Source: Candidozyma auris (lineage: Eukaryota; Ascomycota; Pichiomycetes; Serinales; Metschnikowiaceae). Taken from it: DNA of 64,000 nt. Position 1 is the first letter of the stretch, and each line of letters opens with the position of its first letter. A program made the position numbers and the translations under genes. The notes beneath the pieces are model-generated. The model was not told where the DNA came from. It ran no database searches and was given only the letters and a program-made list of their open reading frames with translations. This document shows, piece by piece, positions 21,931 to 32,379 of the stretch. The stretch lies in NCBI RefSeq assembly GCF_003013715.1, contig NC_072815.1:1-64000 (forward strand), written 5' to 3'.

Positions 21931-22600
21931 ATTGACCAACGATCGCGTCCTGCACCCACTGTGCGCGGCCGAAAAAAGATTTTCCATCGGGCCACACTCT
22001 CCTCCTGCACCCACTGTGCGGCCGAAAAAGATTATCCATCGAGCCAACACTTCCGTCCCGCTGTCCCCAACGGCCCTTTTTCCCCATTTCGCCGACGCGG
22101 CCACCTTTTCGCCTCAAACTTTCGGCCCGGGGTGATTCCACCCGCCGCACCGCCCCTGTGCCACCCGTTCCTCTGTATCTCCCTGCTTGACCCAAAACGC
22201 CCGCCTATCTCGCCAACCAGACCCCCAGCCAAATTCCAACACCACCACCGTGTTCCCCGGCCCAAACTACCCCTCCCGAAAAAACCTCCTCCATCCCCGC
22301 TCAACCACCCCCATTCGCCCCGAAAGCCACCCTCCACTCACCCAAATTTACATTTTTTCGCCATCCCACCAAAATCAAAAACAACAAAACCAACGTGAAA
22401 AATCACCTTTTTCACAAATCCTCCCTGAAACCTTCGCCAGAGGGTTTTCGACCCTGCTGAATCCATTCCCGGCGTTAGTGAGCCCATCCTCGGCACTGCC
22501 CCTGCCCCTGCACCCCACCTGCACTCCTCCCACCACCCAACTATAAAACCCCCAATCCCCCTACTTCCACCCCCAGCGGACCTCCTCCGCATTCCTCCCC
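21931..22600 (+). other. C-rich strand-asymmetric block next to telomeric repeat
   Basis: Composition changes abruptly from AT-rich to C-rich, with the + strand strongly favouring C over G (many CCACC, CCCC and CACCC runs). It opens with a duplicated 44-47 bp unit and ends directly at the telomeric array. Open frames on both strands are Pro- or Gly-rich, as expected from biased composition, and are not convincing genes. It resembles a subtelomeric element. Confidence 0.6.
21948..22046 (+). repeat. Two 44-47 bp direct repeats
   Basis: Copies at 21948-21994 and 22003-22046 share TCCTGCACCCACTGTGCG, GGCCGAAAAA and CCATCG-type blocks, and differ by small indels. They form the distal edge of the C-rich block. 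Confidence 0.75.
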
Positions 22601-22602
22601 AC

Positions 22603-22775
22603 CAGACACCACCTAAGAAACCCAGACACCACCTAAGAAACCCAGACACCACCTAAGAAACCCAGACACCACCTAAAAACCCAGACACCACCTAAGAAAA
22701 ACCACCTAAGAAACCAAGACACCACCTAAGAAAACCCAGACACCACCTTAAAAAACCCAGACACCACCTAAGAAA
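22603..22775 (+). repeat. Interstitial telomeric repeat array
   Basis: About nine copies of the same unit as at the contig end (AGACACCACCTAAGAAACCC and variants), in the same orientation, with one copy truncated. Lying 22.6 kb inside, it marks a former chromosome end, a telomere-seeded repair event, or an assembly join. Confidence 0.9.
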
Positions 22776-23403
22776 CTGCTTTTTCCTACCTTCCGCCTGT
22801 GATGAAAATCAATCCAGCGACTGTTAAATCAAGAGTGCGGTCGAGGTTTGCCGAAAAAAGTTGATCCAAAAACGTGGTGTCGGCGCCGTCTTCGGTTTTG
22901 CACCGCTCATTTTGAGATATAGAGCCAGATACTTGGTTGGCTTCAACGTCTGGATCATCAACCGACGCGTAATTCTAAATCCCAACTCTGTTCTTCATTT
23001 GGGACGTGCTCTGCAAGCTTATATCGATTGGAATTACTATCACTTACATGGCTATCTTCTCTTTTTTGGACTACGACCAAAAAGATCGAAGTCTCAGTGA
23101 AGGAAGCTTCATAGCACGACAAAGCTAGCTTCGAAGGTGCCTGCTCTTCTACTAAACCGGCCAAGAATGGTGGATGTTATATGAGAGATTATGGCCATCA
23201 TTGCGACAGGGAGTGAAGCACAGCGCTCAACTCCAACAGTACCTTGTTTATAGTCCAGGAATCTGACGAAAGATTTGCGTGCACCTACTTTGTGAAGACT
23301 CTCACTTATCATAAGTTTCGGAATCAAATTTACGGGCAAAGCTTAGTAAAGGCGAAGTTGTACATTGCTCTATGGCTATCATAAACGTACACAATAAATA
23401 AAA
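22776..23403. other. Intergenic, no gene seen
   Basis: This 0.6-kb stretch lies between the interstitial array and the end of the MFS gene. Its short frames have no recognisable content. Confidence 0.6.
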
Positions 23404-25161
23404 TTATACCCTAACAGGGTAGAACATGCGGATGAAGTAATATGCAATATTTGCTTGTAGGAGCCTGTCGTATCGTTCAATTCTGATCCTTGGGCGGTCA
23501 TCATCTTCGGAATTTACAAGATCTTCTGCCTTGAGATATCTAGCAGCTGCTTGTGCTTGGAATCTTCTCTTTTTGAACTTCATCCTCACAAGATACTCTC
23601 TGTTGAATAATAAAAGCAAGAATGCGAGGAAGAACATGCAACCAGTGAAGATTTGTGCATTATTGTAGATGTTTGATGCATCTTCCTTTCTCAACGCAAT
23701 TGCGATCACCTCAGATGGAAGTGAAAAAATGGCCACCATAATGTTGAGTCCTGACCATGCTGCAGGCATAAGCTCAGGTCTCTCTTGGGCATCAAGGATA
23801 TCCGCACCTAAAGACTGGGACATGATGGAACCGACACCTGCGGGTCCGCCTAACAAAATTGATAAGACAATTAGAGCGCCATATGAAGAGGCATGTCGCC
23901 AAAATGCTAGGATGAGAATAGCCAAATACGCGCAAAAGAAAGCTGCCGTATTACTTCTGCCGCAGTAATCGGCAATGTTACCAATACAAGGTCTTCCGAC
24001 AACCTGGGCGGCGTTCAAAATTGCCAACAAGTTATTAGATTGGCTGTGGGTCAATCCTCTAGATGAAGCATATGGCGAGAACGAGTATAGGCAAATGACG
24101 TACCCGAGGAGACATAAACCAAACCATACCCCTAAGACCAAATAATGTAAGCTTTTGAAGAGGCTTGCATTGAAGACAACTTTTAAAATCATGCGAATAC
24201 GTTCCCTAGTTACTGCTGATGTATTTATATCGATGGTTTTCTTGTTTCTCGGTCTTAAGAAGCATAAGGCAAAAGCAGTTGTCCCTAGAGTAACAAAGCC
24301 AACCATTCTCAATGGCCAACGTTGATCGCCCGTCTGAGATATGAGTCTGTTTAAAGATAAAGTGAATATTAAACCACCTAAGCCAGCACCAGAGACGCAT
24401 ATTCCCATTGCTGTGGACTTACGCTTCTGAAACCAGGTGGGAAGAACCAACGTTCCTGGAATAAATATCAAACTGAATGAAGCACCGACAAGGACACCTT
24501 GGCAGCAATAGATTTGCCAAAGTTTAGTGCAAAAGGAAGCAAGGATATAACCCGCAGTCTGGAGGACCAAGCCTAAGACAAGAACAGGGGTTTGACCGAA
24601 CATGGTGACACAAAAACAACACAAAGGTGCAAGAATTTGTGCCAAAAACACAACGATACCTCCTATAAGAGCAAAATCGTAATTGGTGGCCCCTGGAAAA
24701 GAGCTATTGGACATGTAGTAATTCAAGAACACACCAAAAGCTGCGTTGGCACCCCACGTCAGAAAAACCAAGAGCATCGCCAAAACAGCCTGCCACATAG
24801 CAAACAACCCGTCAATTGGGTGATCGTTCACCTCAGGCTCTTCCTCCGGCAGGGATTCTCCCAGAGACTGTATGCTCGGTGCCTTCTCTCTGCTCTGCAA
24901 AGTAAGCTGCCTAGAGACTCTCTCCAACTCGTCCTGAATGGCCTCCTCTGCCACAGGGATTGCTGACTTCACAGCGTACTCTTCGTTGTCTAGTTCATGA
25001 TCGTCCTTGATTCCCTCCAAGATCCTCGACACCCCAGAGCTGTTGGAGGCCAATCTATGCAACGGATTATTCGATGGGGATGCCATCTCAAGAGGCTTGG
25101 GGTCGTAAGATTCATTGGCCACTGCCGAAGCCATTGTCGAAGAGTCCAGATACTCAGGCAT
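23404..25161 (-). CDS. MFS permease, monocarboxylate-transporter-like (MCH family)
   Basis: This intact 585-residue protein has a 125-residue hydrophilic, acidic and Ser-rich N-terminus followed by about 12 membrane helices in two groups, split by a cytoplasmic loop near residues 305-335. Helix 1 (VLAMLLVFLTWGANAAFGVFLNYY) and helix 4-5 sequence (GVLVGASFSLIFIPGTLVLPTWFQKRKSTAMGI) have the pattern of the fungal MCH proteins, which resemble mammalian monocarboxylate transporters. Yeast Mch5 carries riboflavin. Other members have unclear substrates, so the cargo here is unknown. The C-terminus is basic and charged. It is the first gene inside the interstitial telomeric array, with its 3' end 0.6 kb from it. 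Confidence 0.8.
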   Translation of the reverse strand: MPEYLDSSTMASAVANESYDPKPLEMASPSNNPLHRLASNSSGVSRILEGIKDDHELDNEEYAVKSAIPVAEEAIQDELERVSRQLTLQSREKAPSIQSLGESLPEEEPEVNDHPIDGLFAMWQAVLAMLLVFLTWGANAAFGVFLNYYMSNSSFPGATNYDFALIGGIVVFLAQILAPLCCFCVTMFGQTPVLVLGLVLQTAGYILASFCTKLWQIYCCQGVLVGASFSLIFIPGTLVLPTWFQKRKSTAMGICVSGAGLGGLIFTLSLNRLISQTGDQRWPLRMVGFVTLGTTAFALCFLRPRNKKTIDINTSAVTRERIRMILKVVFNASLFKSLHYLVLGVWFGLCLLGYVICLYSFSPYASSRGLTHSQSNNLLAILNAAQVVGRPCIGNIADYCGRSNTAAFFCAYLAILILAFWRHASSYGALIVLSILLGGPAGVGSIMSQSLGADILDAQERPELMPAAWSGLNIMVAIFSLPSEVIAIALRKEDASNIYNNAQIFTGCMFFLAFLLLLFNREYLVRMKFKKRRFQAQAAARYLKAEDLVNSEDDDRPRIRIERYDRLLQANIAYYFIRMFYPVRV

Positions 25162-25862
25162 GGCAACTGAGAGGTATTGACAGCCTTTTATGTGGTGACT
25201 CAGGGGAAGGGTCTTGAGCCTTCTCCACTATTTACTATGACTAATGCAAAGTCGCATTTGAGATAAAAAATCCCGAGGGTATTCTGTAATCTGAATACAG
25301 GAAATACGAGGGTCACACGAAAACGGCTTTGGCGACCGGCATCTTTTAAACTCCCATTAGTGTTATTTACGATCTTGCATTTTTTTTTCTATTTTCTTAA
25401 ATTACTCTCCTTAACTTTGAACCATAGTTTACTTCACACTTCTGACAAATATCCTTGAGTGATGGCCTGCACGGCTGGATGGAAATGGCGGCGCTCCTAA
25501 CCGTATAGCCGAGGTAAAGGGCTTTCCGCCGAAGTCACCGAGATGTCTATTTCTCGTAAAGAAGTTGCAAGATGATACATGTTCGGAGGACTTTCGAGCG
25601 GACTAAAGGATATGCTCTCAGCAACCTCGTCGATGACGGTGCCGTAGATACGGAGCGTTCGCCCCTCCGCATATCGCTTATGAAGACCATATTCTGGCTA
25701 TCGGTATCACCTGTCAGTGTACTTTTTGCAGATTTTCATCATTGTGAACTCAGAAACTCCGTCAAGTAATCTACAACGTGCAAGTGTCCTATTAATGCTT
25801 AGATTAATTATGGTATGTAGGGTAACTCGAGTACATCTCTTGATGATTGAAGATTAGATATA
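25162..25862. other. Upstream region of the MFS gene
   Basis: These 0.7 kb precede the MFS start and follow the end of the next minus-strand gene. It is AT-rich with a 10-T run near 25379-25388 and holds no recognised gene. Confidence 0.6.
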
Positions 25863-28421
25863 TTAAACCTTGACCCTAGCAGCAGCAAGTGAAACGACGA
25901 AGGAAAGAAGAGGGAAGTTTGTAAACAACGCACCGGTCAACGGGACAGATTTGCAACCAATACTCATCTTTGCTTTCTCTGTGGTGGGCCCGAAGTCCAC
26001 AAACGTTTTCCCTTCCTTGAGAGCGATTGCAATGGTTTCTTGCATCATTACGAAGTAACCTTTCATAGGTCTTGCAAACTCATGGTCCAAGCCTTGGATG
26101 TCAGAAGTAATGGTGTCACCAATTCTAAACAAAACGCATGAGGCTATCACTTTGCCGTCAACCTTGAGAAATAGTAGCGACCTGTCAGATGACTTGTTTG
26201 AAATCAGCAAGATCAGCTTGATAAACTCCTTGCTAGGAGCAGCAAGTATCGCTGTGTATCCGCCTTCGGATCTTCCCTCAGCGATCTTGTTCCAAAGATC
26301 AATGATCAATTGGCAACTTTCATCATCTGGTTCCTTGACTTCGATCACTTCACCATTACTTCGTTTGAACTCACCATCTTGATTTCTGTATTTGACTGCC
26401 TTGAAATATTCAGTAGCAGTCTTGCCCTTATGTGGTTTCATATTGATAATATGTGATGCGGGAAGGTTGATGTCGTACCATCCTCCAAGACGAATAGCTT
26501 GTTCAGCGGGTGTATTCTTGATTGTGGGGTCTATCATGACGCTGCATCTATCACTGGAGGGCTTTCTCTTATTCCATTTGCCAATAGCGTGCATGACAGC
26601 AGCGCTTCTAGCGACTGGCTTCTCAGAATGTTGACAGTAGAATGTGGATCTGATGAATGGCCAATGAAATCCAAGCAAGCCGATCCTGAAGCATAAAAGC
26701 TTCGACTTTGAATTCTTTCCAAACTTTCTCTGTAGGAGCCTGCCAAATCTTCCAGTAAGGGTAGAGGTGATGTCGTACTCTTCAATAGTTGTGAGAAGGA
26801 CGAGTGCTTCAGTTGCCATCAAGTCAGCATGAAACTTAGTTTGTTCTCGGATATCTTGCTCTGTAGGAAGCTCGAGAGGATATTGTGTACCCTCGGCTGC
26901 TGCTTTCTTTGCAAGCTTCTTTCTCTGATTTTTCGACAAAGGCTTAGGGGCCTTAACTATGGATTCGCTGTCATACAAGGTCGCCTCCTCATCAAAAATT
27001 GTGCCCTCTCTATCAATGACATCCCAAGTATCCTTATCAGCGAGACCGGAGCGAGCTTCGTCTTGCTCCTGCTGCTTGATTTTTTCCGACTTGTATACTC
27101 TTAATACGGTGCAATGCATATTATCAAGTTTGCTTTGGCTATAAGCTTCCATCATAGCAATGACAGACTCGCCCGAAACCCCAGGGTTGGCATTTTTGTT
27201 GTAGGTGATTAATTTTGCGTAAGCAGATTTTTGTGCATCTGTAAGGCGTGAAAGGTCGAGCTCCTCGACCTCGAACGAAGGAGGACGCCTAGACCTCAAA
27301 TATCTGGAACATGTGATGAGAAGAATGCAAAGCGCAAATGTGAAGAAGTAAAAAACATTCAAAGCAGTCGGAACCAGTTTATCGTGGACATGCTGACGAA
27401 CCACCGAGTCAATAGCGCTTACCAAACTCAAGATGGCTAGCACTAGCATGAAGCCGTCGTGCAAAAAAAGGAACTGGCCCACTGTCTCGGAAAGACGATT
27501 CTTATCGTTGACGATAGCGGCGACGGAAAGACCAATCAACGAGCCACTTACGGAAAAGGACTCAGTGTATATGTAGAGCATCGGCAATGCTGTCATGTCA
27601 AGGTCGTCGGACCAGGCCAAGTTGGTGTTGGCACTTGTGCTGATCTTGATTTCTGCCACACTGATAACAAAATTCACAATGCAAGCCAAAGCTATCAAGA
27701 TCTGCACCTTGCCCTTCTTGGAGATCTCCCACACATGGACAAGGACAAGAAGGTTTGTCAACATGCCCACAATAGACATGACGACTATAGCGACACGGTT
27801 ATTAAGCAGAAGGTTGAGAGAATGAAGGTGTTCATGAGAAAGACTGAGCGGGTTTTTTATGGTCCCCGTCACTAAGGTGACAATGTACCCGATAGTAAGC
27901 CCCAAGTAAACGATGACCATACCGTACTTGATAGCAGACCAGAGCTGGAGATAGACGTCCCGTTTGGAAATGACCCTTTGAAACTTGTTCTGGCGACGAA
28001 CAATCTCCATGACGAGCACAAAGACGGTGAAAACAACGCTTAAGAAGGGGACTACGCCGATCACGCCGATGCCCTTGCCTAAGACGCCCTCGATGACGAG
28101 CACAGCGAAGTTTGTCGAGAGACTGAGGGCGAAAGCAAGCCACGGCGATCGCAACACCTTCAATGCAAAGTCGAAGGTGCCACAGAGCAGCGACTTGAGC
28201 GACCTGTCGGACTTTCTCCGGTCCTCTGGCGGCGTTTCTTCCACCATGGGCTGTAGAGTAGGAGGGTTTGGCGACACCGATCGGCTTTTGGCCGGTTTTG
28301 TGTCTTTTTCCACCTTGTTTTTCTTCTTGTCGTTAACTTTGTTGCCAGGGACCTCACGGGCGCCATTTTGCTCAGTTGCACCCAGTGCATCGGAACTGGC
28401 ACCGATAGTAGCAGGCGACAT
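25863..28421 (-). CDS. Polytopic membrane protein with C-terminal GNAT/FemAB-like domain
   Basis: This 852-residue protein is intact. Residues 1-90 are hydrophilic (Lys- and Pro-rich). About eight membrane helices span roughly 90-375, followed by a charged linker with LSKNQRKKLAKKAAAEG. The last 300 residues look like an acyl-CoA N-acyltransferase fold of the FemAB/BioF2-like type: LGGWYDINLPASHIINMKP near 640, then SLLFLKVDGKVIASCVLFRIGD, DIQGLDHEFARPMKGYF and FVDFGPTTEKAK. The pattern of a second beta-strand set, followed by an aligned Gly/Pro turn and FDFG-like end, is typical of that superfamily. Membrane helices plus an acyltransferase recall bacterial MprF in layout only. The acceptor, donor and compartment are unknown. 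It could modify a lipid or a wall or membrane polymer. Confidence 0.6.
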   Translation of the reverse strand: MSPATIGASSDALGATEQNGAREVPGNKVNDKKKNKVEKDTKPAKSRSVSPNPPTLQPMVEETPPEDRRKSDRSLKSLLCGTFDFALKVLRSPWLAFALSLSTNFAVLVIEGVLGKGIGVIGVVPFLSVVFTVFVLVMEIVRRQNKFQRVISKRDVYLQLWSAIKYGMVIVYLGLTIGYIVTLVTGTIKNPLSLSHEHLHSLNLLLNNRVAIVVMSIVGMLTNLLVLVHVWEISKKGKVQILIALACIVNFVISVAEIKISTSANTNLAWSDDLDMTALPMLYIYTESFSVSGSLIGLSVAAIVNDKNRLSETVGQFLFLHDGFMLVLAILSLVSAIDSVVRQHVHDKLVPTALNVFYFFTFALCILLITCSRYLRSRRPPSFEVEELDLSRLTDAQKSAYAKLITYNKNANPGVSGESVIAMMEAYSQSKLDNMHCTVLRVYKSEKIKQQEQDEARSGLADKDTWDVIDREGTIFDEEATLYDSESIVKAPKPLSKNQRKKLAKKAAAEGTQYPLELPTEQDIREQTKFHADLMATEALVLLTTIEEYDITSTLTGRFGRLLQRKFGKNSKSKLLCFRIGLLGFHWPFIRSTFYCQHSEKPVARSAAVMHAIGKWNKRKPSSDRCSVMIDPTIKNTPAEQAIRLGGWYDINLPASHIINMKPHKGKTATEYFKAVKYRNQDGEFKRSNGEVIEVKEPDDESCQLIIDLWNKIAEGRSEGGYTAILAAPSKEFIKLILLISNKSSDRSLLFLKVDGKVIASCVLFRIGDTITSDIQGLDHEFARPMKGYFVMMQETIAIALKEGKTFVDFGPTTEKAKMSIGCKSVPLTGALFTNFPLLSFVVSLAAARVKV

Positions 28422-30130
28422 CTTGAGGCATCAACAAGTAGGGTGTGTCTCACAAAAGCGGCCTGAAGGAAGTGGTAAAAGAAGAGTGAGTACACAAAAG
28501 TAAAAAAAAAGGGTGGATTCAGCCTTTTGTATGCATTTGTAAGCCTTTCCGTTGAATAACCGGCTCCTCCGCCTCTCCCAATGCTAAGGCTAGGTGCGGC
28601 GCGAAAAAACCCTGTCAAGAGAGAAGACCCTGGCACTTCCGAATCCGAATGACCGTTTGCACCGCGGACGAGGTGGGCCAACCTCTTCATTGTGTCGGAC
28701 CCTTCAATAATTTGGTCTTTTTTCGCTCCCGCCCATGTGGCCTCCTTCAACAAGGACGACACGCCCCCACTTGCGGCCTTTAGCTGTAAAGCGGGAGAGG
28801 TCTCGGGCCGTTTTCTCGCGCGCAGAGGTTCCAGAAAGCTGCTGTGTGCGCAAGCTGACGGGAGAAAAAGACAGGGTAGAAAAGACGCCTTCCGCAGGCC
28901 GCAAAAACACGCTCGCCCGTAAATGGCTGAGAAAGTGAGGCTCTGGCCAAGGCTCGGCCTCCGCTTGGCCACTGCCTTGCCACCACTATATCAACATAAG
29001 ATTAACGGGGGAAGGGGATGCTCCAAAAATAGCCGGCTGCACGGGCAATCCCCCTAAAAACGGCCCCGAAAACCGTCTGGCTAACAGGCAGGGCTCAGGG
29101 CTCCATATTTCTCGCATTGTTCTGGCGCTCGGGGCCAGGCTGTGTGCATGGGTGACTTTATTGTTGTGGTTTTCGTATCCTGTTCCATTTGCAGAGCGAA
29201 GAGAGCTGTGCGCCTGGTCGTTGGGGGCTGTGGAGGATACGGCTGTCATTCACAGGGAGGCTCCATTTTCTGTGTCTTTATCAGTGGCTTATTCTGTGTC
29301 TTTTTATTTTTGAGTCTTGTTCCCTCTACCCCACTGCATGGGCAGTGCTGCCCGTGCTTTGCGCTCGCTGCTCTTAAAGCCATAGCTCTTAGTCGGCCTC
29401 TTTGGCCGTTTTCCCCGGCCGGTTCTCACATGTCTTAAATTTTTCATCAATGCTTGAGGATGGATTCTGCTATGCTCATTATCCGCTCATTTGTCGCTTC
29501 TGTTTCTGTGCGGCGGCTGTCATATGCTGTTATTCGTCGCTTCTGTAACTTTCTACTTGGCATGCGCGACTAAATCGCTTTCTCTCGTAGAGTTGCAACT
29601 GTTGCATGGACAAAAGTGTGGAGGGAGCAGTGGCTGCAAAGATGGATGGCTGCGACAAAGTTCGGTTGCACGAGGCTGCTGGGTGGAACCTGTGAAGGCG
29701 ACTGCGGATGCTACGTAGAAACCAAGGGAGGTGGAAGTATTTGAGACGCATTGGCGGAATTGACGGAATTTGGCCAGTCCGAGCTGGGTGGGGGGGCGTA
29801 GTGACTACAAAGAACTCCCTACTTCATCAAATTCAGTTTTTAGGAAACAATTGTTACCACCTAAAAAAAGAATAACAGAATAATGTAGGCTCGATGTTAT
29901 ATCAGTTCATTTCGTCTGACTTGTCAAAAATATGGCGAATCTTACGATGAACATTAGCGACGTGCTGTCTGCGTTTTTAACAAACGAAAACATAGCACAA
30001 GCCATCCCTACAATCCTGAAACTTAAATCGTATATCATAATCTGTAAACACGTAGCTAGTGTCCCGCCCGCGGCAATCTCCGTGTGTGTGTGTCTGCGTG
30101 TGTGTCAGCTTTTTGACCGTGAAGGTACGT
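28422..30130. other. Intergenic, no convincing gene
   Basis: This 1.7-kb gap holds the promoter of the GNAT-like gene and the 3' region of CSR1. The 28.5-29.4 kb part is G+C-richer, with overlapping frames on both strands that look compositional. A TG-rich run occurs at about 30080-30105. Confidence 0.5.
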
Positions 30131-31441
30131 TTAAACCCCGACCTTGATAGTCTTGTCTCTGTCGAATTGACCACGAGTCCGGATGTATGGGTCAAGCTGG
30201 ACATAGTTCTTGGCCAATTCGGCACCGAGGAGAATCTTGAGCTTCATGAGTTTGGTCGACTCCTCCTTCGTCGCAGCCTTGATCCAAGCAAGTGTGGTCT
30301 CGATGAAGTACCTCAGGAGCTCCTCACGTCTCTCGATTAGCTTCTCGAACTTCTCATCCTTGGGCTTTGTGGCGGCACTTTCCTCCGTTGGTGGCACATA
30401 CTTAGGATGGTACTTGTCGTTACCACCGACAAACTCAGGAATGTACTTGCGGTCGGTGAATTTCTCCAAGTCCTCGACTGAGTTTGTGAAGTGAATCTTC
30501 GACGCGACGACTGGGTCCAACCATCCACGAATCAACTTCCAAACGGTGAAGAACACCCATGGGGCATTATGGATCCAAATAGCATGCAAGCACTCCGGGT
30601 AGTTGGCCTCAAAAGCCTTGGCCAAAAACTTCACGGCATGAAGATCGATATTCTTCAAAGAAATTCCAGTCAAGTCAAAGAGAATGTTGGCACCGTCGCA
30701 ACCCGTGGTGTACGGTCTAAGGCCGAGTCTAAACCATTCAAGCATGAGCACAATGAACCTCTCGAAGTCGTGGTGAGGACACTGGGAGCCAAAATGCTTT
30801 CTCACACGAATCACACAAATGGGACCGCCTTCACGGTCATGGCCTCTAAGGTAAACCTTTCCCATCGTGAATGCCTCGGCAAGCTGCTCGAGGTTCTTGT
30901 CCTTGCTGATCTCATAGTCACCCGCCGCGAGCCACTTTTCCACAGGGTATGCCGTGCTCTTCCAGTCCAAGCACTTGAGCGCCATATGGATGATGTCCTC
31001 CACCTTGAACTTACGAGCCCTCACGAAACGAAGAATGTCGTTGTCGGGAGAATCGTTACGAGGCGTCACAAGATAAGCCTGGTGCAAGCGAGGGATGTTG
31101 AACTTGGCGATCTTGTGCCACACGTCCTTGGGATTCTTGATGCTATCGTCAAACTCTCCCTTGTGGAGAACTGCCTTACCCACCATTTGCTTGTAGTTCT
31201 TGCGAGTTCTCTGGGTAATGGGAGGGCATTGGCTCTCGACAGCGGTATCCAGGATGTCGGGAAGCTCGTTTGGCGCTTTCCCCGAGACAAACGTCTTGGG
31301 GTCGAGAATCTGCTCGTACGTGTACTCGTCCATGTCGTAGCCAAAGCTCTTGAGACAAATGGCCCACACCTGCTTGAACACAATCTCATGTTCGCCCTCG
31401 ATGGACCACACACGGTCGGGTCTAACTTCTTTAATGGTCAT
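30131..31441 (-). CDS. CSR1: Sec14-family phosphatidylinositol transfer protein, Csr1/Sfh2-like
   Basis: This 436-residue protein starts at the ATG at 31441 (MTIKEVRPDRVW). The longer open frame has no upstream ATG. An N-terminal region (FKQVWAICLKSFG) is followed by a CRAL-TRIO N domain with ILRFVRARKFKVEDIIHMAL near 155-175, and a lipid-binding CRAL-TRIO domain containing ANILFDLTGISLKNIDLHAV, FEANYPECLHAIWIHNAPW and WLDPVVASKIHF. The C-terminal ERREELLRYFIETTLAWI and YVQLDPYIRTRGQFDR match the tail I recall for yeast Csr1. The protein is soluble and expected to exchange phosphatidylinositol with other lipids. It is linked in yeast to lipid metabolism and secretion. I consider the Csr1 assignment good and exact cargo unknown. 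Confidence 0.85.
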   Translation of the reverse strand: MTIKEVRPDRVWSIEGEHEIVFKQVWAICLKSFGYDMDEYTYEQILDPKTFVSGKAPNELPDILDTAVESQCPPITQRTRKNYKQMVGKAVLHKGEFDDSIKNPKDVWHKIAKFNIPRLHQAYLVTPRNDSPDNDILRFVRARKFKVEDIIHMALKCLDWKSTAYPVEKWLAAGDYEISKDKNLEQLAEAFTMGKVYLRGHDREGGPICVIRVRKHFGSQCPHHDFERFIVLMLEWFRLGLRPYTTGCDGANILFDLTGISLKNIDLHAVKFLAKAFEANYPECLHAIWIHNAPWVFFTVWKLIRGWLDPVVASKIHFTNSVEDLEKFTDRKYIPEFVGGNDKYHPKYVPPTEESAATKPKDEKFEKLIERREELLRYFIETTLAWIKAATKEESTKLMKLKILLGAELAKNYVQLDPYIRTRGQFDRDKTIKVGV

Positions 31442-32299
31442 TGCAAAAAAGGTAATCCAATTGGGATAGAAAGAAACGGGATGCAACCACGCTGCCTTAA
31501 GTAACTAATGGGGGGCCCCTGAATTCACCTGCCCCGGAGCCCTCCCAACGCCTATAAGTATAGTTTGCCTCAAGCAGCATGCTTACGTCTGGGCCCCCTC
31601 CTGCCCTGTATCCTCTGGGAAAGGATACAATGGGAAGAATAGTGGTGAGGAGAACGCCTCCGGTAGGAAAACTACTAAACTCGGACTTCGCGAGCTATCT
31701 CTCCCCGCTGCGAACAAAGGGCTAAGGGGCAGCGCGGTAGAGGTTTAGCGATAGCCTTCAAACGATACAGTGTGAGGCTATAATTTAGTGTGGAGAACCG
31801 TCCGAGCCCAACGGTTTTCACTCTCGGCTAGGCAGGACCGAGATGGTTTTCTGGGACATGACAGAGGTCTCTCTACTTGCAAACGACGTCTTCCTCGCAT
31901 TGTTCTTATCCAACAGAGGGATCTTCAGGAGGAGACGTCCGTAATAATTTTCTTATTTTGGGGTCCTACATGGTCGTTGGTCTCCGATTCCTTTTATTGT
32001 TTTGACGGCAGTCAGGTGGGTTGCTATGTGTAGTAGGCGGATATCCTCAATTTGCATCTGATAAACGCACTTCCCCTCAGTCGATACAATTACCTGAAGA
32101 GACTCTCAAGAAGATGGAACAATGGCGGAGCCGCCACTTCCTGCTAGGGAAACTTTTATGTTTTTCGCTTTTGGGGCCGAAGTTCATTAGTCAAGTTGAA
32201 CCAACAAAAAAACTATGAAAGACACGTGAAATTTTGTGTCCTGCATATAATCCACTTTAAGAGCTCATATTTGCCTCTTCCTTCTACTGATGCATACGC
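31442..32299. other. CSR1 promoter region and upstream of tRNA-Gln
   Basis: These 0.86 kb hold no gene I can support. The part near CSR1 is G+C-rich with a purine/pyrimidine-biased stretch. Short frames at 31788-32218 lack features. Confidence 0.5.
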
Positions 32300-32371
32300 G
32301 GTCCTATAGTGTAGTGGTTATCACTTTCGGTTTTGATCCGAACAACTCCGGTTCGAATCCGGATAGGACCT
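32300..32371 (+). tRNA. tRNA-Gln (UUG)
   Basis: This 72-nt cloverleaf has acceptor stem GGTCCTA/TAGGACC with discriminator T. The anticodon stem is TTCGG/CCGAA around the loop TTTTGAT, giving anticodon TTG. The T arm contains GGTTCGAATCC, and the A box (TAGTGTAGTGG) and B box are intact. No intron is present and CCA is not encoded, as usual in eukaryotes. Confidence 0.95.
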
Positions 32372-32374
32372 TTC

Positions 32375-32379
32375 TTTTT
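32375..32379 (+). terminator. Pol III terminator
   Basis: A run of five T on the coding strand, four bases after the tRNA-Gln end, fits RNA polymerase III termination. Confidence 0.8.

Noticed and set aside
21961..22398. 145-codon Pro-rich frame in the C-rich block
   Set aside because: Frames are open on both strands because the sequence is so C-rich. No domain, signal or conserved-looking segment is present.
29142..29438. 98-codon Cys-rich frame
   Set aside because: Composition-driven frame in a G+C-rich intergenic stretch with overlapping frames on the other strand. No signal-peptide or disulfide pattern was convincing.
30491..31504. 337-codon frame on + opposite CSR1
   Set aside because: It is antisense to a well-supported Sec14-family gene and has no recognisable domain. 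It follows from codon bias on the other strand.
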